Source: Rickettsiales bacterium (GTDB lineage Bacteria; Pseudomonadota; Alphaproteobacteria; Rickettsiales; JABCZZ01). Taken from it: a stretch of 64,000 bases of DNA. Location of the stretch: the NCBI GenBank assembly GCA_035765535.1, contig DASTXE010000001.1, forward strand, positions 288,322 to 352,321, given 5' to 3'. This document shows positions 50,132 to 63,086 of the stretch, in pieces. The position numbers and the translations under genes are program-made. The notes below the pieces were generated by a model. That model did no database searches. It had not been told where the DNA came from and saw nothing but the letters and a program-made list of their open reading frames with translations. How positions within the stretch are numbered: position 1 is the first letter of the stretch; every line of letters starts with the position of its first letter.

Positions 50132-53100
50132 TTAATGCTTAAACTGGAGGTAAGATCTGCAATGAATCTTCCGTAGTTCAGCATTTAATATAAAGTGATA
50201 AGACTGCGGCGAATGCTCTAGAGTTAAAGAGCCTTTCATTTTAGCCACCTTGTATCCAGCTGCATCAATCCAGAAAATTATTCCCTTTCCGATCAAAGGA
50301 TATACGGTGATATTTTTTAGTGTGTATTTGCCGATAGGCTTTGTCAAAACGATCTCATAATCTTTTTCAGGTATGTCATCATGTAGCCGGAAGCTATCAG
50401 TATCCCTGAAAGCGGCCCAGTCCCTAATATGTCTTGGGTCAAGCAACTCGTTACCGAGCTCTTCTCCACCTACAAAGATGAAAGCACCAGATTCGGATTC
50501 ATAATAGTACCGTGCAGATTCTTCCGCCTTCGCACGGTCGACAATATTGCTTGTTCTAGCCAATAAGAAGGCCGCAACAGGATCAAGCGTACCCCACGTC
50601 AGCAACTCTTTCAGCCAGAACGCAATCCAAGGAAGACCGCTTCTCGGCCAGTCATCCAATTCTAAGGCACGAACCGGATCGTCACCGATAACATCCTCAT
50701 CTCCCATCACTAGATTGAGAAGGCTGCCGATGCCCCAGGTGATTTTATAGGCAAAATTCTTCGCAACATAATCATACCATTCCGATATTTTTTTTGGGTT
50801 TGGCTGTTCTTCTAGCGTATCCCGCGCAAACCACCAGCGCAGGATTTCGCGCCAGTCAAAATTTTTAGTGTTTTTGCCCAGCCTTTCAGACAGTTTGAAT
50901 GCGGGAACTGCCGACACCATCTCGATAATATCTGCTATGAATGCAAGTTTCTCCTCCTGGTCCATGAAAGCGTAATTCCGGCCTTCTTCAATTTTATCTT
51001 TGAGTGCCTGCTGGTCGTTTATCAGCTTCCTGGCCGAACGCGGCGATAGGCTCGTCTTATAGATTTTCTCACGTTCAGCTTTGTCCGGGTATGCGGCTGG
51101 AATAGCTTTGCCTCTCGTAAGCCATATGTTTCTCAGCCGTTCCTCTTCATGGGTGGATACCATGGCATAGGTTGCTTGCCATATTTTTGTCAGTTCCGCT
51201 TCCAACTCACTGGCAGCGATACTGCTTCCTTCAAGGCTCTCAACTTCCTGGATCGCAGCAATGAGGAAAGCATCCAAAGAATCTAAGGCCTTGACGGCCA
51301 CCGTCTCGTTGCCATCTGTGGTCACAGTCTGCTCCAACCAGCGCGTAAATTCTTGATCGCTGGTGCTGCCGCTTATTTCAGTCCAAGCACTTTTCAGAGA
51401 AGAAAGTAGTGCCAATAAAGGGCTTGAAGCGTAACCGGTGAGAACATTTTGCTGGCGAGCAGAGCCTTCTACATTCGCTATAATATTGTTATAGGCGCGA
51501 CGCTCTTGAGCTGCTGTGCCATTTATTTCTGGGGGAAGAACTACCAGCGTATGTCCCTCGGTTGCAATGCCCGGTCTTCCGGCTCTGCCGACAAGATTGT
51601 TAAATTCTTGGGGGGCAAACGGCGTTGCTCCTCTTCTAACGGAAGGAAGCAGGATATAATTGACGGGAATATTCACCCCTTCCGAAAGAGTGGATGTGGC
51701 AATGACAACATTCACTAAATTAGCGTCAATCACCTTTTTAAGCTTTCTTGCCATCAAGGCTGGCATTTTGCCGTGATGCACCAAGATGCCGCGTTTCAAT
51801 AATTGATATTCATATGAATCTTTGGAAAAATAATCTTGCGCGCAATCCAAGCATTGCTGCCATTGTGGACTATCCGTCGGCTCTTGAAAAAAATCGGGTA
51901 AATCTTCATTCTCCCACTCTTCCAGATTACTTAAGACGGACTCAGCAAAAGACGGGATATCCTGCGTAATAGAAACCAGCACGGTTGATTGCGTACCATC
52001 TTCTCTTTTGGCCGCAAGATGCAGGGCTGCCCATAATGTAGGCGCTCTCATGCGCTTTTGAGGGTGTTCCGCTGATTCCAATCGATGAGGCATTTTAGCG
52101 AATGGATTATTAATATAAGGTTTCTCGTCGCCCTGCCTATCTTCAAAAGACAGAGAATGGCCATTCATAAGATCGTATTCAATCTTGAATCCTCCCGTTG
52201 ATTCGACCTCAAGTCGGCCAATCATCTGACGCGTGCTACGATAATCGGAGCGAATAGGATCGGATTCTGCACTGCGCGTTAGCCATTTCGAGATAGCGGG
52301 TCCAGCTCCAGCCGCAACGGCGGAAAGCGCGATGATACGAAAATTAAATGCCTGTTGGGCCATAAGCAGCCTGGTGCCAAGCATTTCCAGGCGATAGGCG
52401 CGCGATGTTCCCTCTTGAACGGATTGTGGTGACTGATCTGTGTATTCAACCATATGCGCCTCGTCTATGATGATAAGGCGGACACGGCTTAGAAACAATA
52501 TACCTATATATCGCAAAAGCGCGTCCGCTTTCTCAAACGTACAGACAAGGACAGTGGGCTGATCACGAGAAATCCAAGCGTCAGTTGGCCCCCAATCAGT
52601 CCCGCCATACAAGCCTGTAACAACCGTCGGATGCAACGAAATCCCTGTTAGGTCTTGGGAAAGCCTTTCCTCTACTTCAGAGGCCAGCGCCTTGGACGGT
52701 ACAAGATATAGAACCAAATTATCGGGTTCCAGTTCTGTAAACCCAAGCGTTTGGTTTTCTGCGTTTAACGCTTGGATCGCCGCAAGTGTGGCGATGGTGG
52801 TCTTACCGGAGCCGGTCGGTGTACAGAGCACGAAGGAACCGTTTTCGGCAAGCTTGTTGATGCCGACGATTTGCGCGGGCCATACGAGGGAACGTTTCTT
52901 GATAAACGATGCCTTTACGAATTCAGTCAAAGAGTCTTGTGTAGATTGCGGCGCGTCTTGCATTAGCGCACCGATTTTCGACCACAGGGATGTGTTGACG
53001 TATTCTTTAGATATTTCAGCAAGAAGTCGCGCCAATACCCATGAAAAATAATCACGACTAAGCAAAAAATTTCCAGCAAGTTTGTCCAATTTTTCCAATG

Positions 53101-53707
53101 TCCTAGCGACTCTAGTATCGTCACCCGTACGTAAGAAATCGCACATGATGCCTATGCACATAACGAGGTGATTGAAAGAAAGCGCTGAAATATCTTTGCC
53201 GATCTCTACGCCGTCTTCTTGCAGGTCGGTTTGCTCCTGCCAATACTTACCGGTTTGCGTGAGAACTTCCGCGAAGTCTCCCTTGATATAACTGAGCAAT
53301 ATCCTGGAATAAGCATATTCCTTTGGCGTATTCTGCAAATGTCCCAAGGCAAGTGCCGGGTAGCCCGCAACCTGGTATGCTGCAGCGGATAACAGGTGAA
53401 ACGGTGCGCCATCGGGCAGCAAGTCTTTCTGGCTAAGCCATTCCAGTATCTCGCCAGCGCGCTTAATCCCGTCACGCCATTCGCCTTCCGGTGCGATTTG
53501 ACGTTCAATCAAGGAGAAGTGAATCAGTAGCAGTGCATTATGGACTTGTTCCTCTATGTTATGCGCATTGAATGTAACCAATCCGTTCTGCCCCGTGTTT
53601 TTGAGCAGATTTTGACTGTAAAGCTTCGCCTGAAACGGGGTCAAGCGAAGCTGTGCCAGTTTCTTTCTAGTATCGGTAGCGATGCGGATAATTGTAGCGT
53701 CAGCCAT
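50132..53707 (-). CDS. HamB-like superfamily 2 helicase (Hachiman-type defence)
   Basis: 1191 residues. After a 260-residue helical N-terminal part come the SF2 motifs: Walker A CTPTGSGKT (about 295-303), YLVPSKALASEV (Ia), GLYGGTDWG, TFEKADALLR, Walker B DEAH (415-418), LSAVAA (III), TQDIPSFAES, the second domain with TSTLSEGVNIPV (V) and NNLVGRAGRPG (VI). The Ski2-like order and the size fit HamB, the sensor helicase of Hachiman. It overlaps hamA-like by 8 nt, so they form one unit. I assign HamB on architecture; other nuclease-helicase pairs (for example AbpAB-like) remain possible. Confidence 0.72.
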   Translation of the reverse strand: MADATIIRIATDTRKKLAQLRLTPFQAKLYSQNLLKNTGQNGLVTFNAHNIEEQVHNALLLIHFSLIERQIAPEGEWRDGIKRAGEILEWLSQKDLLPDGAPFHLLSAAAYQVAGYPALALGHLQNTPKEYAYSRILLSYIKGDFAEVLTQTGKYWQEQTDLQEDGVEIGKDISALSFNHLVMCIGIMCDFLRTGDDTRVARTLEKLDKLAGNFLLSRDYFSWVLARLLAEISKEYVNTSLWSKIGALMQDAPQSTQDSLTEFVKASFIKKRSLVWPAQIVGINKLAENGSFVLCTPTGSGKTTIATLAAIQALNAENQTLGFTELEPDNLVLYLVPSKALASEVEERLSQDLTGISLHPTVVTGLYGGTDWGPTDAWISRDQPTVLVCTFEKADALLRYIGILFLSRVRLIIIDEAHMVEYTDQSPQSVQEGTSRAYRLEMLGTRLLMAQQAFNFRIIALSAVAAGAGPAISKWLTRSAESDPIRSDYRSTRQMIGRLEVESTGGFKIEYDLMNGHSLSFEDRQGDEKPYINNPFAKMPHRLESAEHPQKRMRAPTLWAALHLAAKREDGTQSTVLVSITQDIPSFAESVLSNLEEWENEDLPDFFQEPTDSPQWQQCLDCAQDYFSKDSYEYQLLKRGILVHHGKMPALMARKLKKVIDANLVNVVIATSTLSEGVNIPVNYILLPSVRRGATPFAPQEFNNLVGRAGRPGIATEGHTLVVLPPEINGTAAQERRAYNNIIANVEGSARQQNVLTGYASSPLLALLSSLKSAWTEISGSTSDQEFTRWLEQTVTTDGNETVAVKALDSLDAFLIAAIQEVESLEGSSIAASELEAELTKIWQATYAMVSTHEEERLRNIWLTRGKAIPAAYPDKAEREKIYKTSLSPRSARKLINDQQALKDKIEEGRNYAFMDQEEKLAFIADIIEMVSAVPAFKLSERLGKNTKNFDWREILRWWFARDTLEEQPNPKKISEWYDYVAKNFAYKITWGIGSLLNLVMGDEDVIGDDPVRALELDDWPRSGLPWIAFWLKELLTWGTLDPVAAFLLARTSNIVDRAKAEESARYYYESESGAFIFVGGEELGNELLDPRHIRDWAAFRDTDSFRLHDDIPEKDYEIVLTKPIGKYTLKNITVYPLIGKGIIFWIDAAGYKVAKMKGSLTLEHSPQSYHFILNAELRKIHCRSYLQFKH

Positions 53708-54617
53708 TGTTGGCGCTCCGATAGATCCGCTCGATCACTTCGTCCAACTCCGGCATGTGAATTTCAAGCCCTTTGAGTTTGCGGGGAGTGGTGTATTTCT
53801 CATGCGGTTTTTCGTGTGGCATCCAACTTGTCGCTTGCTTGGGCGGATTGGTGCAAACGTATGACACGCCGTTGTAGCGATCTGCATTCTTATGGCCGCT
53901 GGCATAGTAATTTGTCAAAGATAGCCTCCATGCCTTCGCTTTTGTTGTGTCGTAATCTTTTAAAATTTCTAGTAACCTTAGAATATCAACCGGTGGTGTT
54001 CTTGTTTCCGAAATTTGAGTATGCGCATTTCCAAGTATGGTGGCGTTATGCGGGTCCACGCATTTGGCTTCGAGCACCAGCACGTCCGAAATTTGACCGT
54101 CATCGCCCATGATAAACGCTAGAACATCATCACCCGTGCGACCAGGACGCTTATTTTCGGGGGCGTCGGGGTCGTAGTTTTCTCCTTGGCGCAGTTTTTG
54201 GTTTATATTTTCCAAATGCTGCAATTCAACGACATGGTGCCGAAACAGATAGGCCGGAATGCACCAGCCGGATTTCCCGTGTGCACCTAAATGCTCGACC
54301 AGTAACCCAGCCAAAACCTCGCCCCAATAGCCTTTGAGAGTTATTTTATGTAGTATCGCAGGATAGTTTTCTGCCGGGTCCGGTGTGCTACTTGTAAACG
54401 GCGAAAGATCATCGGCCAAGCTGTCCCGCAACTTGCGGCGGGCATCTTCGTGCGCTTCTTGGATGTATTCCTTCAAGCTACCCTCAATCTGATCGAAAGC
54501 AGCAGCATCAGTGCGCAGTAAACGCAGATAATACTGGGGAGCGCCAGGGGTCGGAAGCGGCTGCGTCTTGAGCCATGTCTGCAATTGGGGAGTATTTATT
54601 TTTTTAGTACGAATCAC
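53700..54617 (-). CDS. HamA-like DUF1837 nuclease (Hachiman-type defence)
   Basis: 305 residues. KGYWGEVLAGLLVEHL (Glu100), GRTGDDVLAF (Asp163/164) and VLVLEAKC (Glu183, Lys185) make up a PD-(D/E)XK-like nuclease core of the type in DUF1837/HamA. The C-terminal region is helical (PPVDILRLLEILKDYDTTKAK). In Hachiman, HamA is a DNase held inactive by HamB until DNA damage or phage is sensed. It is translated first and its end overlaps hamB-like by 8 nt. It is the last island gene before the tRNA. The family assignment is from motifs and gene partner, not from a search. Confidence 0.72.
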   Translation of the reverse strand: MIRTKKINTPQLQTWLKTQPLPTPGAPQYYLRLLRTDAAAFDQIEGSLKEYIQEAHEDARRKLRDSLADDLSPFTSSTPDPAENYPAILHKITLKGYWGEVLAGLLVEHLGAHGKSGWCIPAYLFRHHVVELQHLENINQKLRQGENYDPDAPENKRPGRTGDDVLAFIMGDDGQISDVLVLEAKCVDPHNATILGNAHTQISETRTPPVDILRLLEILKDYDTTKAKAWRLSLTNYYASGHKNADRYNGVSYVCTNPPKQATSWMPHEKPHEKYTTPRKLKGLEIHMPELDEVIERIYRSANNG

Positions 54618-54841
54618 AGCGCTTTACCGTATTTGAAGCGCATAATATAGCAGGCAAGTTGCTAAGAATAAACAAATATTAATGTAACCCAATCTGATGG
54701 AGATACTATAGGAAGTAATTTATAGAGAGATTAATAATCCCCACGCATCGTTATTCAATGATAATTTTTTAGGCATGCTATTTGGCAGCTAGAATAGATA
54801 TGCTGTCTGTAATGCTATGATTTATATAGAAATAAATAATA
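54618..54841. other. Intergenic stretch between the defence pair and tRNA-Ser
   Basis: About 220 AT-rich bases. No gene seen; the promoter of the hamA-like gene must lie here. It is the right end of the island. Confidence 0.4.
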
Positions 54842-54859
54842 AAATGGCGGAGAGGAGAG
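54842..54859. repeat. Right attachment site (attR) within the tRNA-Ser 3' end
   Basis: AAATGGCGGAGAGGAGAG: the 3' part of tRNA-Ser (including CCA) and three flanking bases, identical to the left copy at 41564-41581. The tRNA is intact on this side. Confidence 0.9.
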
Positions 54860-54934
54860 GATTCGAACCTCCGAGACGGTTGCCCGCCTAACGGTTTTCG
54901 AGACCGCCGCATTCGACCACTCTGCCACCTCTCC
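54845..54934 (-). tRNA. tRNA-Ser (anticodon CGA)
   Basis: A 90-nt class II tRNA on the minus strand with acceptor GGAGAGG/CCTCTCC, anticodon loop CTCGAAA (CGA), a long variable arm (TTAGGCGGGCAACCGTCTC), T-loop GGTTCGAATCC and encoded CCA at 54845-54847. It reads UCG codons. It is the attachment gene of the island. Confidence 0.97.
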
Positions 54935-55059
54935 GCGCGCGTAAGCGAGGGCTGTAGCTATAGCAGACCTGCACGCATTGTCCAGCCTGTTATTAGAGGC
55001 TCGACGAAATCGCATCGATGATGTTATAACCAGCCTTATCAATAGATTGAGGCTGGAAT

Positions 55060-55542
55060 ATGGCAAGCGAAGCGGTGACCGTAAGGGAATTAAAGGGCTT
55101 GGAAGAAATAAGCATTATATTTCCACTAATTACCCAATTAAATCCGGATGTGGACGAAGCCGCTTTTGCATCGCGCTTGAAAGTGATGCTGAAGGAAGGC
55201 TATCGCTGCATCGGGGCGTTCCAACAGGGCAAGTTGGTGGGCTGCACAGGCTTCTGGATCGGTACGCGTATGTGGTGCGGTGCATTCATTGAGCCGGATA
55301 ATCTCGTGATCGACCGCGATCATCGCCGTCAGGGAATAGGCGAACAGCTTATGGCATGGGTGGAGCAGGAGGGCAGGCGGCATAACTGCCAGATAGTGAA
55401 GCTTGAAACCTATACGGTAAATGAAAAGGCCCGCGCTTTTTACGCCGGGCAGGGGTATGACGAGCCGGGAATCGTGATCGTGAAGCCATTGATGATCGAC
55501 CCGGAAACCTGGCGCAAGAATCTGGAATCCAAAGCAAAATAA
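55060..55542 (+). CDS. GNAT-family N-acetyltransferase
   Basis: 160 residues. The acetyl-CoA-binding motif A is DRDHRRQGIGEQLMAW (R-x-x-G-x-G), followed by LETYTVNEKARAFYAGQGY, as in many GNATs acting on amines of small molecules or proteins. The start at ATG 55060 follows a weak GAGG. It lies just beyond the island, convergent with ligA (the stops are adjacent). Substrate unknown. Confidence 0.85.
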   Translation: MASEAVTVRELKGLEEISIIFPLITQLNPDVDEAAFASRLKVMLKEGYRCIGAFQQGKLVGCTGFWIGTRMWCGAFIEPDNLVIDRDHRRQGIGEQLMAWVEQEGRRHNCQIVKLETYTVNEKARAFYAGQGYDEPGIVIVKPLMIDPETWRKNLESKAK

Positions 55543-59267
<3,725 letters not shown>

Positions 59268-59302
59268 GCACGGATTATAGCGGCTGTAAACCTTGCGGCA
59301 AG

Positions 59303-60343
59303 CTATAGATGCAGTCCGGCGGCAACCGTTTCGAGCGCCGCCGAGATTTTATTGCTGGCGACAGGAAGATCGTATTTCTTCTTCACCGTATCGTAAGCAT
59401 TGCGGGCGAGCAGCGCGGCTTCGGCCGGATCGGCCAGCAATTGCTCTATGCAGTCGGCAAGCATGGCGGGATCGCCTTTTTCAACAAGCATTCCGTCAAT
59501 CCCGTTCGTGATGATCTCTCCCGGTCCTTCGCTGTCGGCGGCAATCACTGGCAGACCTTGCGTCATTGCTTCCAGCAAGGCAATCCCGAACGGCTCGTGA
59601 CGAGAGGGGAGGCAAAACAGGTCAATTGCTTCAAAGAATGGCTGTTTCTGGGTAATCCAGCCGGGAAATGAAATCATATTATCCACCCCACGGGCGGAGG
59701 CAAGCGCTTTCAAACTTGCTTCTTCCTCACCGTCTCCAGCCAGTACCGCACGGAAAGCGACATCGCGCTTCTTAAGCAGGGCAAGGCTTTCGATCAGCAC
59801 GTCAAACCCTTTTTTCTCCACAAAGCGGCCCATTGCGCCGATGACGGGCGGAGTGCTGCGCGGATGGGAAGCATATTCCGCCTGCACGCGTACCATGTTG
59901 GGAACGTGGAAGATGCGTTTTTTAGGGATATGCTGGCTTTGCACGAAATTACACAAATCATTCGTCGGGCAGAGGATGGCCTCGGCATTCGCGCATTTAA
60001 TGTTATAGTTATGCATGACCGTGACAAGCCTGCAGCCTTTAGGCATATGGCGTGCAAGACTTAGGGCACGATTACCATGCGCAATGCAGATATCAGCTTG
60101 CCATACCTCGAGCATTTTGCGCAGCTTACGGGCTGCAAAGATATCCCATGCGCCCCAATCCGACAGAGCTTGGTAATGGATGGCCAGTGAAACAAGCCCG
60201 TTGGTGACTTCCGCTTCCGGATGGATGACGGCATAGGCATCATGCCCCGCAAGGCGGGCGGCTTCGCTGTAATCCAGCAATGCCTGCTCGATCCCGCCAT
60301 GGCCGGTGCTAAGCATGACATTGACAAGCCGTAACTTCCGCAT
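59303..60343 (-). CDS. Glycosyltransferase family 4 (GT-B)
   Basis: 346 residues with the N-terminal GHGGIEQALLDYS acceptor-side loop and the C-terminal GT4 domain (VIGAMGRFVEKKGFDVLIE; LFCLPSRHEPFGIALLEAMTQGLPVIAAD), containing the E-x7-E nucleotide-sugar motif. It transfers a sugar from an activated donor to an envelope glycan or lipid. It stands alone between recN and phaB, so donor and acceptor are unknown. Confidence 0.9.
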   Translation of the reverse strand: MRKLRLVNVMLSTGHGGIEQALLDYSEAARLAGHDAYAVIHPEAEVTNGLVSLAIHYQALSDWGAWDIFAARKLRKMLEVWQADICIAHGNRALSLARHMPKGCRLVTVMHNYNIKCANAEAILCPTNDLCNFVQSQHIPKKRIFHVPNMVRVQAEYASHPRSTPPVIGAMGRFVEKKGFDVLIESLALLKKRDVAFRAVLAGDGEEEASLKALASARGVDNMISFPGWITQKQPFFEAIDLFCLPSRHEPFGIALLEAMTQGLPVIAADSEGPGEIITNGIDGMLVEKGDPAMLADCIEQLLADPAEAALLARNAYDTVKKKYDLPVASNKISAALETVAAGLHL

Positions 60344-60381
60344 GCCCGTCCTCCGCTAAAATGGCAGTCAGGCAGGAACGC

Positions 60382-61110
60382 CTATTCCATGTACTGGCCG
60401 CCGTTAATCGACAGAGTTTCCCCAGTGATGAAGGAAGCTTCGTCCGCCACGAGGAACAGTACCGCACGCGCGATTTCCTCCGGCTCACCGAGACGGCCCA
60501 CAGGAATGCCGGAAACAATCTGCTTCAGAATGTCTTCACGGATGGTCTTGAGCATTTCGGTAGCGATATAGCCCGGAGAAACAGCGTTTACTGTAATGCC
60601 TTTGGCAGCGGTTTCACGCGCCAGTGCTTTGGTAAAACCGAAGATACCCGCTTTAGCAGCGGAATAGTTGGTCTGGCCGAACTGGCCGAGCTGGCCGTTG
60701 ATGGAGCTGATATTGACGATACGACCGAACTTCTTTTCGCGCATCTTTTCAATCACGGCGCGTGACATGTTAAAGCAGGAGGTGAGGTTCGTATCGATCA
60801 CAGATTCCCAGGCGTCATAGCCCATTTTATGGATGGCCATGTCGCGCGTGATACCCGCATTGTTGATCAGGATATCGACAGAACCGCCCAGATCTTTCTG
60901 AACATGTTCAACGCCTTTTTCGCAAGCATCGAAATCGGCGATATTCCATTTGTAAACGGCGATGCCGGTTTCTTTGCTAAAGCTTTTTGCGGCGTCGTCG
61001 CGGCTGGCGTAAGTAGCGGCAACTTTATAACCGGCTTTCTGCAATGCTCTTGAAATAGCTTCTCCGATACCTCTGGTTCCGCCGGTTACCAATGCGATGC
61101 GTTGTTTCAC
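60382..61110 (-). CDS. phaB: Acetoacetyl-CoA reductase (NADPH)
   Basis: A short-chain dehydrogenase of 242 residues: TGGTRGIGEAIS for cofactor binding, NNAGITRDM, the catalytic tetrad Ser in NISSINGQLGQFGQTNYSAAKAG with Y-x3-K, then VSPGYIATEML. The GQFGQTNYSAAKAG run is diagnostic of PhaB, which makes (R)-3-hydroxybutyryl-CoA for polyhydroxybutyrate. GTG start with AAGGAG upstream. It follows the thiolase gene by about 50 nt. No PHA synthase is in the window. Confidence 0.92.
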   Translation of the reverse strand: MKQRIALVTGGTRGIGEAISRALQKAGYKVAATYASRDDAAKSFSKETGIAVYKWNIADFDACEKGVEHVQKDLGGSVDILINNAGITRDMAIHKMGYDAWESVIDTNLTSCFNMSRAVIEKMREKKFGRIVNISSINGQLGQFGQTNYSAAKAGIFGFTKALARETAAKGITVNAVSPGYIATEMLKTIREDILKQIVSGIPVGRLGEPEEIARAVLFLVADEASFITGETLSINGGQYME

Positions 61111-61163
61111 GTTCTGCTCCTTGTTATTGTTATATATGAAGAAGTTTTCCTTCTTTCTTGTAA

Positions 61164-62342
61164 TTAGCGTTCAATGCACAGGGCTACACCCATGCCGCCG
61201 CCGATGCACAGTGTCGCCAGGCCTTTTTGGGCATCACGACGGTTCATTTCGTGCACGAGCGTGGTGAGAATGCGTGCCCCGGATGCGCCGACCGGATGGC
61301 CGATAGCAATAGCGCCGCCATTGACGTTAACCTTGCTGATATCCCACTGCATAGCCTTATTGACCGAAATAGCCTGAGCTGCAAACGCTTCATTGGCTTC
61401 AATCAGGTCGAGGTCATTGGCTTTCCAGCCCGCCTTGGCAAGCGCTTTCTGGCTTGCCGGAATCGGACCGGTGCCCATGATCGAAGGATCAACCCCCGCA
61501 TGCGCCCAGGATTTGATGGTCGCAAGCACTTTCAGGCCACGCTTTTCAGCATCGGCACGCGTCATCAGCATCACGGCGGCAGCGCCGTCATTGATACCGG
61601 AAGCATTACCTGCAGTCACGGTACCTTCTTTGCTGAAAGCAGGTTTTAGTTTCGCCAGTGCGTCTTTGGTCACGCCAGCGCGCGGGAACTCATCCACTTC
61701 AAACGTAATGTCGCCTTTGCGGTTCGATACTACGACCGGGATGATTTCGTCCTTGAATTTGCCCGCTTTGATCGCTGCTTCTGCTTTCTGCTGTGAGCTT
61801 GCTGCGAATTCGTCCTGCTCGTCGCGGGAAATATCGAACTGCTTGGCGATATTTTCCGCCGTGAGTCCCATATGGATGTTCTGAAAAGCATCGGTCAGCG
61901 CGTCATAAATCATGGTGTCGATCATGGTGGCATTGCCCATCTTCGTGCCGTTACGAAGGTTCATGGCGTGCGGAGCCTGGCTCATGCTTTCCTGGCCGCC
62001 TGCGATAACGATGGAGCTGTCGCCGTTCTTTATGGCCTGGAAACCAAGGCATACTGCGCGAAGGCCCGAACCGCAGACCTGGTTCAAGCCCCAGGCGGGA
62101 ACTTCTTTGGGGAGACCGGCATGAATCGAAGCCTGGCGTGCCGGGTTCTGGCCCGCTGCGCCGGTCAGGATCTGGCCGAGAATGACTTCGGATACATCTG
62201 CGCCCGCAACGTTGGTGCGTTGCAAAATTTCTTTTAGGACGGCGGCGCCGAGTTTATCGGCGGAAAGGGGAGAAAGCGTACCGTTGAAGGAACCTACGGC
62301 TGTGCGCAGTGCGCTCACGATGACAACATCATTACCACTCAT
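61164..62342 (-). CDS. phaA: Acetyl-CoA acetyltransferase (thiolase)
   Basis: 392 residues with the full thiolase signatures: the acyl-Cys in [53 protein letters not shown] and [13 protein letters not shown] (second Cys). Condenses two acetyl-CoA to acetoacetyl-CoA for PHB or the reverse in degradation. It is followed directly by phaB on the same strand; the AGAGGTAATT before the ATG is a good ribosome site. Confidence 0.95.
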   Translation of the reverse strand: MSGNDVVIVSALRTAVGSFNGTLSPLSADKLGAAVLKEILQRTNVAGADVSEVILGQILTGAAGQNPARQASIHAGLPKEVPAWGLNQVCGSGLRAVCLGFQAIKNGDSSIVIAGGQESMSQAPHAMNLRNGTKMGNATMIDTMIYDALTDAFQNIHMGLTAENIAKQFDISRDEQDEFAASSQQKAEAAIKAGKFKDEIIPVVVSNRKGDITFEVDEFPRAGVTKDALAKLKPAFSKEGTVTAGNASGINDGAAAVMLMTRADAEKRGLKVLATIKSWAHAGVDPSIMGTGPIPASQKALAKAGWKANDLDLIEANEAFAAQAISVNKAMQWDISKVNVNGGAIAIGHPVGASGARILTTLVHEMNRRDAQKGLATLCIGGGMGVALCIER

Positions 62343-62486
62343 AATTACCTCTGCTGTATTTGTGAATCACCTGAGTTATATTCGCCAATTTAGAATATGC
62401 AACAAAATTACCCTTGAAAATTGCAGATCCGGTAAGTCATGCAAGGAAAACGTAAAGAAATATTGTGCACCGCAATATAGGAAAGC

Positions 62487-63086
62487 TCAGCAAGAGACGG
62501 GCTTTTTCAGGCTTTGCAAAATAGCTCTTACAGCTTTGAGGCTGTAATATTTTCCCATTCCCGTCGGCACAATAAAGTCCGCCAGCTTGCGTTTCCGGCT
62601 GTCCGGCATCTGGCGCGCCAAGATGGAAGCCAGTTTTTCCGGCGTCATATGCATCCGCTGCAACACGCGCTGACGTTGCAAAAAGGCGGGGGCAGTCACC
62701 ACAACCACATAATCGCACCGCTTTTCCGCATGTGTTTCAAACAATAGCGGTATGTCGAGCACAACGATATTTTTCTTTCGTCCCCGCGCACGGCGGATAA
62801 ATATTTGCTGATGCTTGCGCACGAGTGGGTGCAGTATGGCCTCGAGCGCTGCCAGTTTACCTTTTTGGCCGAAGACTTCACGCCCGAGCAACGTGCGGTT
62901 TATGATCTCACCCTCCAGCGCATGCGGGAATAGCTTGGCTACTTTTTCCACCGCCTCTCCGCGCCTGCCGAGCAATGCATGGACGATTTTATCAGAATCA
63001 CAGACGGCAACCCCACATTCCGCAAATTGTTTCGCTACGGTCGTCTTACCCATGGCGATGGAACCTGTGAGGCCGAGAATGATCAT
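62487..63086 (-). CDS. coaE: Dephospho-CoA kinase
   Basis: 199 residues: P-loop LTGSIAMGKTTVAKQF, CDSDKIVHALL, FPHALEGEIINR, HPLVRKH and the LID-like VVTAPAFLQRQRVLQR, typical of CoaE. It phosphorylates dephospho-CoA in the last step of coenzyme A synthesis. Overlaps aroE by 4 nt (both minus), a frequent alphaproteobacterial pairing (aroE-coaE-dnaQ); no dnaQ follows here. Confidence 0.95.
   Translation of the reverse strand: MIILGLTGSIAMGKTTVAKQFAECGVAVCDSDKIVHALLGRRGEAVEKVAKLFPHALEGEIINRTLLGREVFGQKGKLAALEAILHPLVRKHQQIFIRRARGRKKNIVVLDIPLLFETHAEKRCDYVVVVTAPAFLQRQRVLQRMHMTPEKLASILARQMPDSRKRKLADFIVPTGMGKYYSLKAVRAILQSLKKPVSC

Larger units (their letters stand above)
41564..54859. mobile_element. 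tRNA-Ser-integrated genomic island (13.3 kb)
   Basis: Identical 18-bp sequences flank this region. The right copy is the 3' end of an intact tRNA-Ser gene and the left copy is a duplicated remnant. Between them lie a P4-type tyrosine integrase next to the left copy, an AlpA-like regulator, a GIY-YIG-like protein, a candidate structured RNA, a DUF5681 protein and two defence-like modules. Base composition changes inside (46.7-50.1 kb is visibly AT-rich). No replication or transfer genes are seen, so mobility would depend on excision alone or on helpers. Confidence 0.88.
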
